Source: an uncultured Myxococcales bacterium
Lineage (GTDB): Bacteria > Myxococcota_A > Polyangia > Polyangiales > Polyangiaceae
Assembly: GCA_937949945.1 (NCBI GenBank)
Contig: CALFEQ010000129.1
Location: 1-56,131 of the forward strand
Reading direction: 5' to 3'
Length of the DNA: 56,131 nt
The position numbers and the translations under genes were made by a program. Below the pieces are notes generated by a model that did no database searches, had not been told where the DNA came from, and saw nothing but the letters and a program-made list of their open reading frames with translations. Of the stretch, positions 1-8,490 are shown piece by piece. Position 1 is the first letter of the stretch; the number at the start of each line of letters is the position of its first letter.

Positions 1-88
1 TTTAGTCTAAACCGGAGACTGCAGTCAGGCAGCCTGGTCCCGGCTCCGTTGCGCACCGAAAGCTGAGGTCTGAGGCCCGAGGCCTGCC
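1..88. other. Intergenic edge with small palindromes
   Basis: This is the non-coding left edge, downstream of the first minus-strand gene. It holds the palindrome GACTGCAGTC at 17-26 and an interrupted palindrome TTTAGTCTAAA at 1-11. A GAGGC-rich stretch at 64-88 could pair with itself. No gene is supported here. The role is unknown; transcription termination or a partly cut-off regulatory region are both possible. Confidence 0.35.
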
Positions 89-625
89 TCACCGCACGAA
101 GGGGATCCCGAGCGCCGCGATCGAGTTGTCGATGATCTGCCGGTGGATCTCGCCTTTCTCGTCGACCGAGTAGTCGTCCTTCTCGATCTTCAAGCTGCGC
201 GTCGCCGTGACGTCCGCCTTGCCGATGAAGCGGTACGGGACCGTTCCGGTGAACGCTTCCCGCGTGAGGGTCATCGCGAGATCGACCGGCACGGTCGTGG
301 GCACGCGGACCTGCGTGGTGGTCTTCGCGGGCAGCCAGACGCCCTCGCCTCCCGGACGGAAATCGACCGGGAGCGTGTAGCGGTTGTGGAACGTCACCGT
401 CCCGCGCACGGCGCGGACCGCCACGTCGTAGCTGTTGGGGTTGTACACGTCGAGCACGACGGTCATCTGGAGGGCGACCGACGGCGGGAACCCGAAGCGG
501 ACACCCGTCACCTCGGCGTGATGGACCTTCATCGTCGGCTTGCTGGCGCACCCGCCGAGGACGACGACTCCGGCGACGAGCGCGGCCGCGGCGAGCCGCC
601 GCCATGCGACCCTGAGGAGGTTCAC
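89..625 (-). CDS. LEA14/WHy-domain lipoprotein
   Basis: This is a 178-residue predicted lipoprotein. The N-terminus has Arg residues, a hydrophobic stretch and the lipobox VLGGC near residues 22-26, so the mature protein should be lipid-anchored in the periplasm. The rest looks like a single LEA type 2 (WHy) beta-sandwich: a core with the LDVYNPNSYDV motif typical of LEA14-like proteins, followed by strands and a Leu/Ile-rich C-terminus. The family is associated with envelope stress, but the substrate or partner is unknown. I chose GTG at 625. A -10-like TATCCT lies 6 bases upstream of it, which fits a leaderless transcript, and the upstream in-frame GTG at 631 would abut that hexamer. It is transcribed away from the next gene's 3' end with no visible operon partner. 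Confidence 0.82.
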   Translation of the reverse strand: MNLLRVAWRRLAAAALVAGVVVLGGCASKPTMKVHHAEVTGVRFGFPPSVALQMTVVLDVYNPNSYDVAVRAVRGTVTFHNRYTLPVDFRPGGEGVWLPAKTTTQVRVPTTVPVDLAMTLTREAFTGTVPYRFIGKADVTATRSLKIEKDDYSVDEKGEIHRQIIDNSIAALGIPFVR

Positions 626-631
626 GGACAC

Positions 632-637
632 AGGATA
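632..637 (-). promoter_or_regulatory. -10-like TATCCT, leaderless start
   Basis: Read on the minus strand, TATCCT is followed by six bases and then GTG at 625. A transcript starting about seven bases past the hexamer would begin at or next to the start codon. No convincing -35 is visible. It belongs to the set discussed in the leaderless-promoter finding. Confidence 0.45.
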
Positions 638-708
638 AAGGACGAGCGGGACGGCCTGTCGATGTAATCGCGATGCGGCGCGGAGGCGAGCCCTCGTTCA
701 GGATGAGA

Positions 709-1878
709 TCACTGGCGGATGAGGTGGAACGGGACCGACACCACCTGCTCCGTCTCCGGCTGCGGGAAGCGCCACGCCTTGACCTCGTTCGCGATGCAGC
801 GGGCGACGACGTTCGCCACGTCCTTCGGGCCCTCGGCGTCTTCGAGCAGCGCGTCCGACTGGATCACGCGACCGTCCGTGCCCACTCGGATGGTCACCGA
901 CACGTTGATGCGCTTCAGGCTGTCGGTCTGCGACTCCCAGCAGGTCCGGCGAACGGCCTGCTGCCTCTGACGCACGACACGCTCGACGGCCGCCTGATCG
1001 AACACGGCCTGCGACGTCTGCTCCCCGTCGCCCGAACCCCCGCGCGCGCAGGCGTTCTCGCCGGCTCCCCACGTCGAGCATGCCTGCTCCGCGTTCGCCT
1101 CGCCCGCCGGCACGCATCGCGTGCCGTCGAAGACGTAGCCGGCGGTGCACCTCGACGGCGGGGCCGACGCGTCCAGCGGAAGCAGCGCGACGCGCACCGG
1201 CACCGCGCACCCCGGTAGCTCGACGCCCTCCGCCTGCGCACGCGCGCAGATCGCCGCATCGCCTTCCCGCGCGATCGGCTCGCCTCGTCCCGCCGGAGCC
1301 GTGAGGAGATCCGCGACCGAGCCGAGCTCTCGTGCGTCGCCGGCGACCATCGTGAACGCTCCGAGGTACACCGCGCTGACGACGTGCGTGGCGCGTTTGC
1401 ACTCGGGACCGACGAGATCGTACTCGGTGATGGTGCTGCCCTCCGGCAGTCCCACGCTGCCTGCGATGGTGAAGTCGACGCGGACCGCACGCCCACCGTC
1501 GAGCCGCTGCGCCACGTCCGCCGCGCCGAGCGGCCATCGCTCGTAGACCTCGACCACGTCGCGCGCGACGTGCGAGCCGCCGCTCTTGATGGGAGAGTAC
1601 ACGTATCTGTTCTTCGGCCCGACGCAGTTCGGGAGGATCTCGAGCGAGACGTCGCAGCCGTTGACCTCGTAACGAACGGCGACGACGCCTTGCCGGCGGA
1701 GCCGATCGAGCTGCGCGCGGGAATCGGCGTCCCACGCGACCAGATCCGGATGCGGCTGCGGCTTCACCGCCCTGCAGTCCACGGAGCGATCACCGACCTT
1801 CGCCTCTCCGGACGCCGAGGGCTTCTTGCACGCGAGCGCGAGCATCGCCATGCACGCCACTTTGACGACCCGAGCCAT
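709..1878 (-). CDS. AgmX/PglI C-terminal-domain lipoprotein
   Basis: This is a 389-residue predicted lipoprotein. The N-terminus MARVVKVACMAMLALAC ends in a lipobox-like LALAC. The central part is not recognised. A short cysteine-bearing stretch (RCTAGYVFDGTRC and following Cys) lies around two-thirds of the way. The last ~100 residues resemble the TonB-like AgmX/PglI C-terminal domain common in myxobacteria: a helix with many Arg/Gln, then VSVTIRVGTDGRV, a Cys-containing helix, and the strand EVKAWRFPQP. That domain is typical of motility and envelope proteins, so a role in an envelope complex is inferred. ATG 1878 is used. An in-frame GTG at 1893, ten bases after TACATT, is an alternative. 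The gene is divergent from the peptidase at 1987 with about 108 bases between them. Confidence 0.75.
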   Translation of the reverse strand: MARVVKVACMAMLALACKKPSASGEAKVGDRSVDCRAVKPQPHPDLVAWDADSRAQLDRLRRQGVVAVRYEVNGCDVSLEILPNCVGPKNRYVYSPIKSGGSHVARDVVEVYERWPLGAADVAQRLDGGRAVRVDFTIAGSVGLPEGSTITEYDLVGPECKRATHVVSAVYLGAFTMVAGDARELGSVADLLTAPAGRGEPIAREGDAAICARAQAEGVELPGCAVPVRVALLPLDASAPPSRCTAGYVFDGTRCVPAGEANAEQACSTWGAGENACARGGSGDGEQTSQAVFDQAAVERVVRQRQQAVRRTCWESQTDSLKRINVSVTIRVGTDGRVIQSDALLEDAEGPKDVANVVARCIANEVKAWRFPQPETEQVVSVPFHLIRQ

Positions 1879-1986
1879 ACGTACCGTCGACACGGAAGTC
1901 GAGAATGTACCAGAACGGTCGCGCCGCAACGTGCCCGTCGGCGTTCGGTCGTCGCTGGCGCCGAGATTGCAACGCGGCCGTCTCCG

Positions 1987-3339
1987 ATGGGGCTTTCCCT
2001 TCGACGATTGCGCATTTCGAGCAGGGCCTTCGCGTGCCTCGCGACGGGCGCCCTCGTCTTTCTCGCGGCTTGCAGCGGCTCGGACGCCGGATCACTGGAT
2101 CGTTCCGCGAGCGGCGAACGCGACGACGGCTCGCGAGGAGCCGCGGATGGATCGCGGTCGAGCGCGGGATCGCGAACGGAGTCCCCCTCGTCCAGCGCGG
2201 CGACGGGGCCCTTCTTCCGGGCCGCCGCGGATCGCGGCACCTTCGCCGACTTCGAGCTCGAGGACGCCGTCGTCGGGGACGACGGGGCAATCCGGATCGC
2301 CGAGGGCAAGGGACGCGCGGGCAAGGGCCCACGGTCGGCCGGGTACGAACGCTTCTACACCGGCGGAGAGCACCGCTTCGCCGTCGCGACCTCGCCCGTG
2401 TGGACGCCGAAGTCCCCGTTCGACAGCGTCACGCCTTCGTTCGAAGCGTCGACACCGCCCGGGACCTGGATCGAGATCATGGTCAGTGCGCGCGTCGACG
2501 GCAGGTGGACGAAGGACTACAGCCTCGGCGTCTGGGCCGAGGACGACGGCACCGTGCGCCGCCACAGCATCGACGGGCAGGGCGACGGCGACGGCGACGT
2601 CGCCACCGACACGCTCGAGCTGCACCGACCCGCCGACGCGCTTCGTGTGAAGGCGATTCTCTATGCGAGCGCCGGATCCCGCTCGACGCCGACGCTCCGT
2701 GCCGTCGCCGCCGTCGCCACGAATTCCGACGCCGCCCCGATCGAGACCGCGGGCGACCCGGCGGCGCGCGGCAAGATCCTGCCCGTCCCGCAGCGCTCGC
2801 AGCTCCTCTACGAAGGCGGCTCGGCCTGGTGCTCGCCCACGTCGACGTCGATGATCCTCGCCTACTGGGCCGACGTGCTCGGTGCCGCCGGCCTGCGCGA
2901 GACCGTGCCCGAGGCGGCGAAGCGCTGCCACGACCACGTCTACCGCGGGACCGGCAACTGGCCGTTCAACACCGCGCACGCCGCGGCGATGGATGGCGGA
3001 CGCCTCCACGGCGCGGTCACGCGGCTCTCGTCTTTCGGACAGGTGGAGCGGCTCGTGGCGGCGGACATCCCGGTAGCGATCAGCGTCCGCTACGGCCCGA
3101 GCGAGCTCGCGGGCTCGCCCATGTCGAGCACCGACGGCCACATCCTCGTCGTCCGCGGCTTCACCGAGAGCGGCGACGTCGTCTGCAACGATCCGGCCTT
3201 CGGCAGCGACGCGACGGTCCGCGTGACGTACGACCGTGAACAGCTCACCCGAGCCTGGCAGCGCTCGCTCGGCACGACCTACCTGATCTGGCCCGCCGGC
3301 AAGCGACTCCCGGTCGATCCGTCCGGCGCGTTCTTCTGA
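1987..3339 (+). CDS. C39-like cysteine peptidase lipoprotein
   Basis: This is a 450-residue exported protein. It begins with a signal sequence and lipobox LAAC near residue 28, followed by a low-complexity Ser/Arg/Gly linker. The N-terminal half (about 75-250) is a beta-rich region of unknown fold. The C-terminal half is a papain-like C39 domain (PF13529 type): PVPQRSQLLYEGG, catalytic Cys282 in AWCSPTSTSM, His385 in TDGHILVV, and NDPAFGS with the third-position Asp/Asn. Related domains are usually found in proteins of unknown substrate exported by actinobacteria and myxobacteria. ATG 1987 was chosen because it starts just before the signal peptide; the frame is open for another 200 codons upstream, antisense to the previous gene. 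No operon partner. Confidence 0.85.
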   Translation: MGLSLRRLRISSRAFACLATGALVFLAACSGSDAGSLDRSASGERDDGSRGAADGSRSSAGSRTESPSSSAATGPFFRAAADRGTFADFELEDAVVGDDGAIRIAEGKGRAGKGPRSAGYERFYTGGEHRFAVATSPVWTPKSPFDSVTPSFEASTPPGTWIEIMVSARVDGRWTKDYSLGVWAEDDGTVRRHSIDGQGDGDGDVATDTLELHRPADALRVKAILYASAGSRSTPTLRAVAAVATNSDAAPIETAGDPAARGKILPVPQRSQLLYEGGSAWCSPTSTSMILAYWADVLGAAGLRETVPEAAKRCHDHVYRGTGNWPFNTAHAAAMDGGRLHGAVTRLSSFGQVERLVAADIPVAISVRYGPSELAGSPMSSTDGHILVVRGFTESGDVVCNDPAFGSDATVRVTYDREQLTRAWQRSLGTTYLIWPAGKRLPVDPSGAFF

Positions 3340-3445
3340 TCGGCTCGTGCTCGTGCTCGAACACGCGGACACGGCTCCGGCCGCGCCGTCCCCGTCGTAG
3401 CCCCGTCATCGCCGCTCTGCCGCCCCACGCCCGCCATCCGACGGC

Positions 3446-3451
3446 TATACT
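3446..3451 (+). promoter_or_regulatory. -10 hexamer TATACT before TTG start
   Basis: TATACT (five of six matches to the sigma70 -10) sits nine bases before TTG 3461. The transcript would have almost no leader. No clear -35 is seen in the Cys/Gly-codon-like GC-rich stretch upstream. Confidence 0.5.
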
Positions 3452-3460
3452 CGCGGGCCG

Positions 3461-3985
3461 TTGAGCGCCGCGCCTCTGCCGAACCTCGTCACGAAGGACT
3501 TCCAGCGCACGACGCTGAAAGGTGACGACCGTCTCGTCGTCCGCGCGCTCGCCGAGGCGATGTTCTCGCCCGACGGAGAGGTCTCGGCCGAGCGCCTCGA
3601 CGCCTTCGTCGACGAAGTGGACGCCTTCATCAGCCCGGCGAGCAAGACGCTCCGCTTCGGCCTCCGGGTGATGCTCTTCGCGATCCGCTGGTCGCCGCTC
3701 CTCTTCTTCCGATTGCGACCGTTCGACGCGATGACCGTCGACGAGCGCATCGCGCACCTGGAGCGGCTCGAGCGATCGAAGGTGCGGCAGCTCCCGTTGC
3801 TCGTGGTCGCGTACAAGACCGTGCTCACGATGCTCTTCTACGAGCACCCAGACGAGCAGAGGGCGATCGGCTACCCCGGACCGGAGCGACGGCGATGGAA
3901 GCGCGGCCCTGCGTTGCCGATGCTCGACGACGCCTCGCCCGTCGCCGCCCGACCCGCGCCGTCGAAGAACGAGGTGTCACCGTGA
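3461..3985 (+). CDS. Small subunit partner of a GMC oxidoreductase
   Basis: This 174-residue protein precedes and overlaps a GMC flavoprotein gene by 4 bases (GTGA), the usual place of a gluconate 2-dehydrogenase subunit-3-like partner. The sequence fits that helical family loosely: an N-terminal segment with RLDAFVDEVDAFI, a hydrophobic middle (RVMLFAIRWSPLLFF), the pattern MTVDERIAHLERLERS and then YKTVLTMLFYEHPD, ending in GYPGPERRRWK. Such subunits are thought to stabilise or export the flavoprotein. I see no twin-arginine signal, so location is unclear. The start is a TTG, nine bases after TATACT. An upstream start is unlikely because no other in-frame start follows that hexamer. Confidence 0.78.
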   Translation: MSAAPLPNLVTKDFQRTTLKGDDRLVVRALAEAMFSPDGEVSAERLDAFVDEVDAFISPASKTLRFGLRVMLFAIRWSPLLFFRLRPFDAMTVDERIAHLERLERSKVRQLPLLVVAYKTVLTMLFYEHPDEQRAIGYPGPERRRWKRGPALPMLDDASPVAARPAPSKNEVSP

Positions 3986-5568
3986 ACGAGCCGACCCACG
4001 GGGCGATCGCGGCGGGCGCGCGGGCGTCGCGCCTGCCCGTGATTCGCGGACGCGAGCTCGCGGCGCCGTTCACGGCGTCCGCCGACGTGGTGGTCGTCGG
4101 CTCCGGCGCGGGAGGCGCCGTGCTCGCGCGGGAGCTCGCGCGCGACGGTCGGTCGGTCATCGTCCTCGAAGAGGGCGGGCACTACGCGCCCGAGGAGTAC
4201 GGCGCGATGCCCCCGTCGCACTCCTTCCGGCGCATGAGCCGTGAGGCCGGCATGTCCGTGGCGCTCGGGCTCGGCGACACGCCGCTCATCAGCCTGCTCG
4301 CCGGCAAGTGCGTCGGCGGATCGAGCGTGCTCACCGGCGCCGTCTGCTTCCGCATCCCCGAGGAGGTGCTGCACGTCTGGAGCCGGGACCTCGGGCTCGA
4401 GCGGATGACGCCCGAAGGCCTCGACCCGTTCTTCACCGAGGTCGAGCGCATCACCCACGTCGAGGACGTGCCCGTCCACATGCGGTCGCGCGCGACCGAG
4501 CTCTTCGTCGAGGGCGCGTCCAAGCTCGGGATCCCGATGAAGACCATACGCCGCAACACGAAAGGGTGTCGCGGCGCCGGGCGCTGCAACTTCGGCTGCC
4601 CGCACGGCGCGAAGATGAGCGTCGACGTCTCGTTCTTGCCGGACGCCGTCGCGCACGGCGCGACGATCGTCTCCGACGCGCTCGTGGAGCGCATCGACGT
4701 GAGCGGCGGCCGCGCCCGCGGCGTCCGCGGGCGGTTCCTCGACGGGGTCACCGGCGAGCCACGCGTGCGCTTCGAGGTGCGAGCGAAGATCGTCGTCGTG
4801 GCGTGCGGGTCGATGCACACGCCCGTGCTCCTCCGGCAGAGCGGCCTCGACTCCGTTCACATCGGCCGGCACCTCACACTCCACCCCGCCGTCCGCATCG
4901 GGGCGCTCTTCGACGAAGAGGTCGACGGCTGGGACGGCGCGCTCCAGAGCGTCTACACCGATCACTTCCTCGATGAAGGGATCTGGCTCAACGGCGTCTA
5001 CAGCGCCGTGAACGTCCTCGCCGCGGCATTCCCAGGCATCGGCAGGGAGCACCGTCGCCTCGTGAAGCGGATGCCGAACCTCGCCTTCTTCGGAGGCATG
5101 GTCCACGACGAGGGCGGCGGGCAGGTCCGCCGCTGGATCTCGCGCGAGCCGCTCGTGCTCTACCGCATGGCCAAGCGCGACAAGGCTCGGCTGCTCAAGA
5201 CCATCCACATCCTCGCTCGGATGGCGTTCGCGGCGGGCGCGAAGGAGGTGCTCGTCCCCGTCTTCGGGTCGCCCACCATCAAGAACGACAAAGAGCTCGA
5301 CTTCCTCCTCGAGGACAGGCTCCCGGCCCGTCGCATCGAGTGCATGGCGTTCCACCCGCTCGGCTCCGCGAAGATGGCCGTCACGCCCGAGGCCGGGGTC
5401 GTCAAGCCCACCGGCGAGACCTGGGCGGTCGAGAACCTCTTCGTGTGCGACGGGAGCGTGCTCCCGACGAGCATCGGCGTAAACTCGCAGTTGCCCATCA
5501 TGAGCGTGGCGATGATGCTCGCCCGCGGCATCGCCGCCGACTTCCGGAGATACGCGCGACGCGTATGA
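3982..5568 (+). CDS. GMC-family FAD-dependent oxidoreductase
   Basis: This 528-residue flavoenzyme oxidises an alcohol or sterol-like substrate that cannot be named from sequence. The FAD-binding Rossmann motif GSGAGG is at residues 40-45, with the acidic end EEGG about 25 residues later. The middle holds GGSSVLTGAVCFR and a Cys-rich GCRGAGRCNFGCP segment seen in the GMC branch paired with a small helical subunit. The C-terminal GMC_oxred_C region has the active-site His in AFHPLGSAKM and the Asn in IGVNSQLPIM. GTG 3982 overlaps the upstream stop by 4 bases and the downstream ATG 5565 overlaps this stop by 4 bases, so the three genes should be translationally coupled. A longer frame to 3895 exists but runs inside the partner gene. 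Confidence 0.9.
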   Translation: MNEPTHGAIAAGARASRLPVIRGRELAAPFTASADVVVVGSGAGGAVLARELARDGRSVIVLEEGGHYAPEEYGAMPPSHSFRRMSREAGMSVALGLGDTPLISLLAGKCVGGSSVLTGAVCFRIPEEVLHVWSRDLGLERMTPEGLDPFFTEVERITHVEDVPVHMRSRATELFVEGASKLGIPMKTIRRNTKGCRGAGRCNFGCPHGAKMSVDVSFLPDAVAHGATIVSDALVERIDVSGGRARGVRGRFLDGVTGEPRVRFEVRAKIVVVACGSMHTPVLLRQSGLDSVHIGRHLTLHPAVRIGALFDEEVDGWDGALQSVYTDHFLDEGIWLNGVYSAVNVLAAAFPGIGREHRRLVKRMPNLAFFGGMVHDEGGGQVRRWISREPLVLYRMAKRDKARLLKTIHILARMAFAAGAKEVLVPVFGSPTIKNDKELDFLLEDRLPARRIECMAFHPLGSAKMAVTPEAGVVKPTGETWAVENLFVCDGSVLPTSIGVNSQLPIMSVAMMLARGIAADFRRYARRV

Positions 5569-7388
5569 ACGACGACCGAAGGCCCACCGCAGACAGCCCC
5601 GAGGACGGCGCCGGACCCGCACCGAGCTCCGAGCGGATGCCCGCGCAGCCGCGTCTCGACAGGACGATCGCGCTCATCGCCCCGCCGCCTCCCTCGACGA
5701 GCGACGATTCCGACAGGCGCGCGTCGCTGCCCCTCGACTCGTTCCATCCCGGGCCGCCGGACACGGCGGGGTCCGTCTCTCCGTCCGTCCTCGCGAGGCA
5801 GCAGGGTCGGATCGTGCCCTCGGCGGCGACCGTCGCCGATCTGCTCGAGCACGTGAAGAAGCCGCCCGCCGAGCGACTCGAGCTCGAGTCCCGCGTGGCA
5901 TCGGGCGGAATGGGGACGATCGACATCGCCATCGATCGCGCGCTCGACCGGCGCATCGCGATCAAGACGCTCCACCCGTACCTTCGGACCGACGAGGCCG
6001 CGGTCCGGATGTTCCTCCGCGAGGCGCGGCTGACGGGTCTGCTCGATCACCCGCACATCGTTCCGGTCTACGACCTCGGCGAGCGCGAGGACGGCCAGCT
6101 CTTCTTCGCGATGAAGCTCGTCGAGGGACAGACCCTCGCGGACATGATCCGCGCCCTCCCGCGGGGCGTGCTCGACACGGGCACGCTGTACATGCTCCTC
6201 GACGTCGTGGTGAAGGTCTGCGACGCGCTCGCGTTCGCGCACAGCCGCGGTGTCATCCATTGCGACGTGAAGCCGGCCAACGTCATGGTCGGCGAGTTCG
6301 GTCAGGTCTTCCTGATGGACTGGGGCATCGCGCGCCTGATCCCCCCGCCGGGCGCCATACCGGCCGCGACGCCCGACTCCCAGCGCGAGCCCCCGAAGGC
6401 AGCCGTGGCGGACGGAGCGCCGTTCGACGAGACGAGCACCGACAACTCGATCATCGGCACGCCGTCGTACATGTCCCCGGAGCAGGCGCGCGGTGATCGC
6501 CGGAGGCTCGACGTGCGTTCGGACGTCTTCTTGCTCGGCGCGACGCTCTACGAGGTGCTCACCCGCCGTCCGCCGCACGCGGGCGGCGATCGCGTCGAGA
6601 CGCTCGCGCGCGCCGTCGCCGCCGACTTCCCGAGCCCACGCGAGGTCGCCGGCGAAGCCGCGGTCCCGCTCGAGCTCGACCGCATCGTGATGCGCGCGAT
6701 GGCGAAGGACCCGAAGGATCGGTACCCGACCGTCGCGGCGCTGAAGGACGACCTCGTGAAGTTCATGCGCGGCGGCGCGGAGTTCCCGCGGCGCTCGTAC
6801 GCCCCGGGCGAGATCATCGTCCGCGAAGGCGAGCCCGGGGACGCCGCGTACATCCTCGTCGAAGGGAGCTGCGAGGTCCGCAAGGAGACGCCGAACGGTC
6901 CGCGGACGCTCCAGACCTATCGCCCCGGCGACGTCTTCGGCGAGATGGCGATCCTCACGGAGGGCCCGCGTACGGCCACGGTCGTCGCCCTCGAGCCGAC
7001 CACGGTGCTCGTCGTGACCTCGCACGTCCTCGAGCAGGAGCTCGCCGCGCTCAAGCCATGGATGGCGCGCCTGCTCAAGTCGCTCGCCTCACGCTTCCGC
7101 GACATCGACACGCGGGAGCGCGTGACCCTGGCGGCGGCGCCGAGCCCTCGGCACCTCGCGAACCAAGTCTTGATGCACGTGATGACGTGGGGCGAGGACG
7201 ACGGCCAGGGTGGGCGCTTCCTGCGCTTCCGCGCCTTCGCCACCGAGATCGAGCAGCAGCTCGGCGTCCCGCCGGTCGCGCTCTTCGGCGTCGTCGCGCG
7301 CTACGGCCTCGTCCTCGACGTCGAGGCCGATCGGCTGACCGTACCCGACCCCGCGGCGCTCCGCGCGAGGCTCGCCGCCGAGCGCTGA
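5565..7388 (+). CDS. Ser/Thr kinase with C-terminal cyclic-nucleotide-binding domain
   Basis: This 607-residue protein starts with about 105 low-complexity residues, followed by a Hanks-type kinase domain (about 105-400). The glycine loop is SGGMGTIDIA, the ATP-binding Lys is in IAIKTLHP, the catalytic loop is HCDVKPANVM (Arg of HRD replaced by Cys) and the metal motif is DWG instead of DFG. GTPSYMSPEQARG marks the end of the activation segment. A cyclic-nucleotide-binding domain follows (about 408-500) with the phosphate-binding cassette FGEMAILTEGPRTATV. The last ~100 residues look like a small winged-helix-like or helical tail of unknown role. No membrane segment is visible, so it should be cytoplasmic. 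Its ATG overlaps the oxidoreductase stop (ATGA). Regulation of kinase activity by cAMP or cGMP is inferred, not shown. Confidence 0.9.
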   Translation: MNDDRRPTADSPEDGAGPAPSSERMPAQPRLDRTIALIAPPPPSTSDDSDRRASLPLDSFHPGPPDTAGSVSPSVLARQQGRIVPSAATVADLLEHVKKPPAERLELESRVASGGMGTIDIAIDRALDRRIAIKTLHPYLRTDEAAVRMFLREARLTGLLDHPHIVPVYDLGEREDGQLFFAMKLVEGQTLADMIRALPRGVLDTGTLYMLLDVVVKVCDALAFAHSRGVIHCDVKPANVMVGEFGQVFLMDWGIARLIPPPGAIPAATPDSQREPPKAAVADGAPFDETSTDNSIIGTPSYMSPEQARGDRRRLDVRSDVFLLGATLYEVLTRRPPHAGGDRVETLARAVAADFPSPREVAGEAAVPLELDRIVMRAMAKDPKDRYPTVAALKDDLVKFMRGGAEFPRRSYAPGEIIVREGEPGDAAYILVEGSCEVRKETPNGPRTLQTYRPGDVFGEMAILTEGPRTATVVALEPTTVLVVTSHVLEQELAALKPWMARLLKSLASRFRDIDTRERVTLAAAPSPRHLANQVLMHVMTWGEDDGQGGRFLRFRAFATEIEQQLGVPPVALFGVVARYGLVLDVEADRLTVPDPAALRARLAAER

Positions 7389-7397
7389 AGGTCCGCC

Positions 7398-8489
7398 CTA
7401 CTCTGCGGGCGCCGGCTCCACGAGGTCCGGCCGCGTACGGGCCACGATGCGCGCGAAGGCCTCCTTGTCGATCGCGCGCTCGAGCGCGGCCTCGGCCGTG
7501 AGCTTCCCTGCCGCGAGGAGGCGCTCGAGCGCCGCGTCGAGGGACTGCATCCCCTGCCCGTCCGCGCTGCGGATCGCCTCGACGAGCGCATCCGTCTTGC
7601 CCTCGCGCACGAGCGACGCGATCGCGGGGGTGCCGACGAGGATCTCGTGGACGGCCACCCTCTTGCCGTCGCCCGAGCGGACGAGGTGCTGCACGACGAC
7701 GCCCGCCAGGCACTCGGCGACGAGCGCCCGCGCACGGGGCTGGGCCTCCGGCTCGAACGTGCTGACGAGACGCTCGATCGTCGCGGCGGCACCGCTCGTG
7801 GGGACGTTCGTGAGTACGAGCACTCCCTCGTTCGCGAGACGCAGGGCGAGCTCGACGTCCTCGCGCGTGGAGAGCTCGGAGACGAAGACGACGTCCGGGT
7901 TCTCGCGCGCCGCGTTGCGGAGCGCGGCGGCGAAGGTCGGCACGTGCGTCCCGACCTCGCGCTGCGTGATCTGCGCCCGCGCCGGCTCGTGGACGAACTC
8001 GATCGGCTGCTCGATCGTGAGGACGTGGCAGGCGCGCGTCTTGTTGACGTGATCGATCATCGCCGCGGTCGTCGTGGTCTTGCCGTTCGACACCGGACCG
8101 GCCACGACGACGAGCCCGCTGCGACGCTCCGCGAGACGATGGATGAGCTCGGGGCACCCGAGCTCCGTGAGCGACGGCACGCGGGGCGGCACGAGCCGGA
8201 ACGCGGCCGCGATGCCGGGGTGCTTCACGTAGTAGGTCGCGCGGAAGCGAGCGACGTCTCGGTAGTCGTAGGCGAGCTCGAGACCGAGGTCCGCGGCGAG
8301 CCGCGCACGCTGCGGAGGCGTGACCAGCTCGAGGAGCATCTCCTCGAGCTCCTTCGCGGCGAGCGCGCCCTCGCGCAGCGTGACGATCTCGCCGCGCACG
8401 CGCGCGGTGGGCGGCTGATTCACGGCGAGGTGCAGATCGCTCCCGCCGCGCTTGATCAGGTCCTCGATGAGCCCATCGATGATGGCCAC
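7398..8489 (-). CDS. PilT-like ATPase, divergent His box
   Basis: This is a 363-residue protein of PilT/PilU length. The N-terminal PAS-like region carries the SDLHL motif (17-21). The RecA-like core has a Walker A GPVSNGKT at 131-138, the Asp-box equivalent LTIEQPIEF (Gln where PilT has Asp) and Walker B PDVVFVSEL near 199-206. The His box of PilT (LHT) is missing: the aligned segment reads LTNVPTSGAAATIERL. The AIRNLIRE motif is represented by AIASLVRE. It could act as a motor, an accessory PilU-like ATPase, or a regulator. It follows a longer PilT-like gene with one base between them and is almost certainly co-transcribed with it. Confidence 0.85.
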   Translation of the reverse strand: MAIIDGLIEDLIKRGGSDLHLAVNQPPTARVRGEIVTLREGALAAKELEEMLLELVTPPQRARLAADLGLELAYDYRDVARFRATYYVKHPGIAAAFRLVPPRVPSLTELGCPELIHRLAERRSGLVVVAGPVSNGKTTTTAAMIDHVNKTRACHVLTIEQPIEFVHEPARAQITQREVGTHVPTFAAALRNAARENPDVVFVSELSTREDVELALRLANEGVLVLTNVPTSGAAATIERLVSTFEPEAQPRARALVAECLAGVVVQHLVRSGDGKRVAVHEILVGTPAIASLVREGKTDALVEAIRSADGQGMQSLDAALERLLAAGKLTAEAALERAIDKEAFARIVARTRPDLVEPAPAE

Positions 8490-8490
8490 G

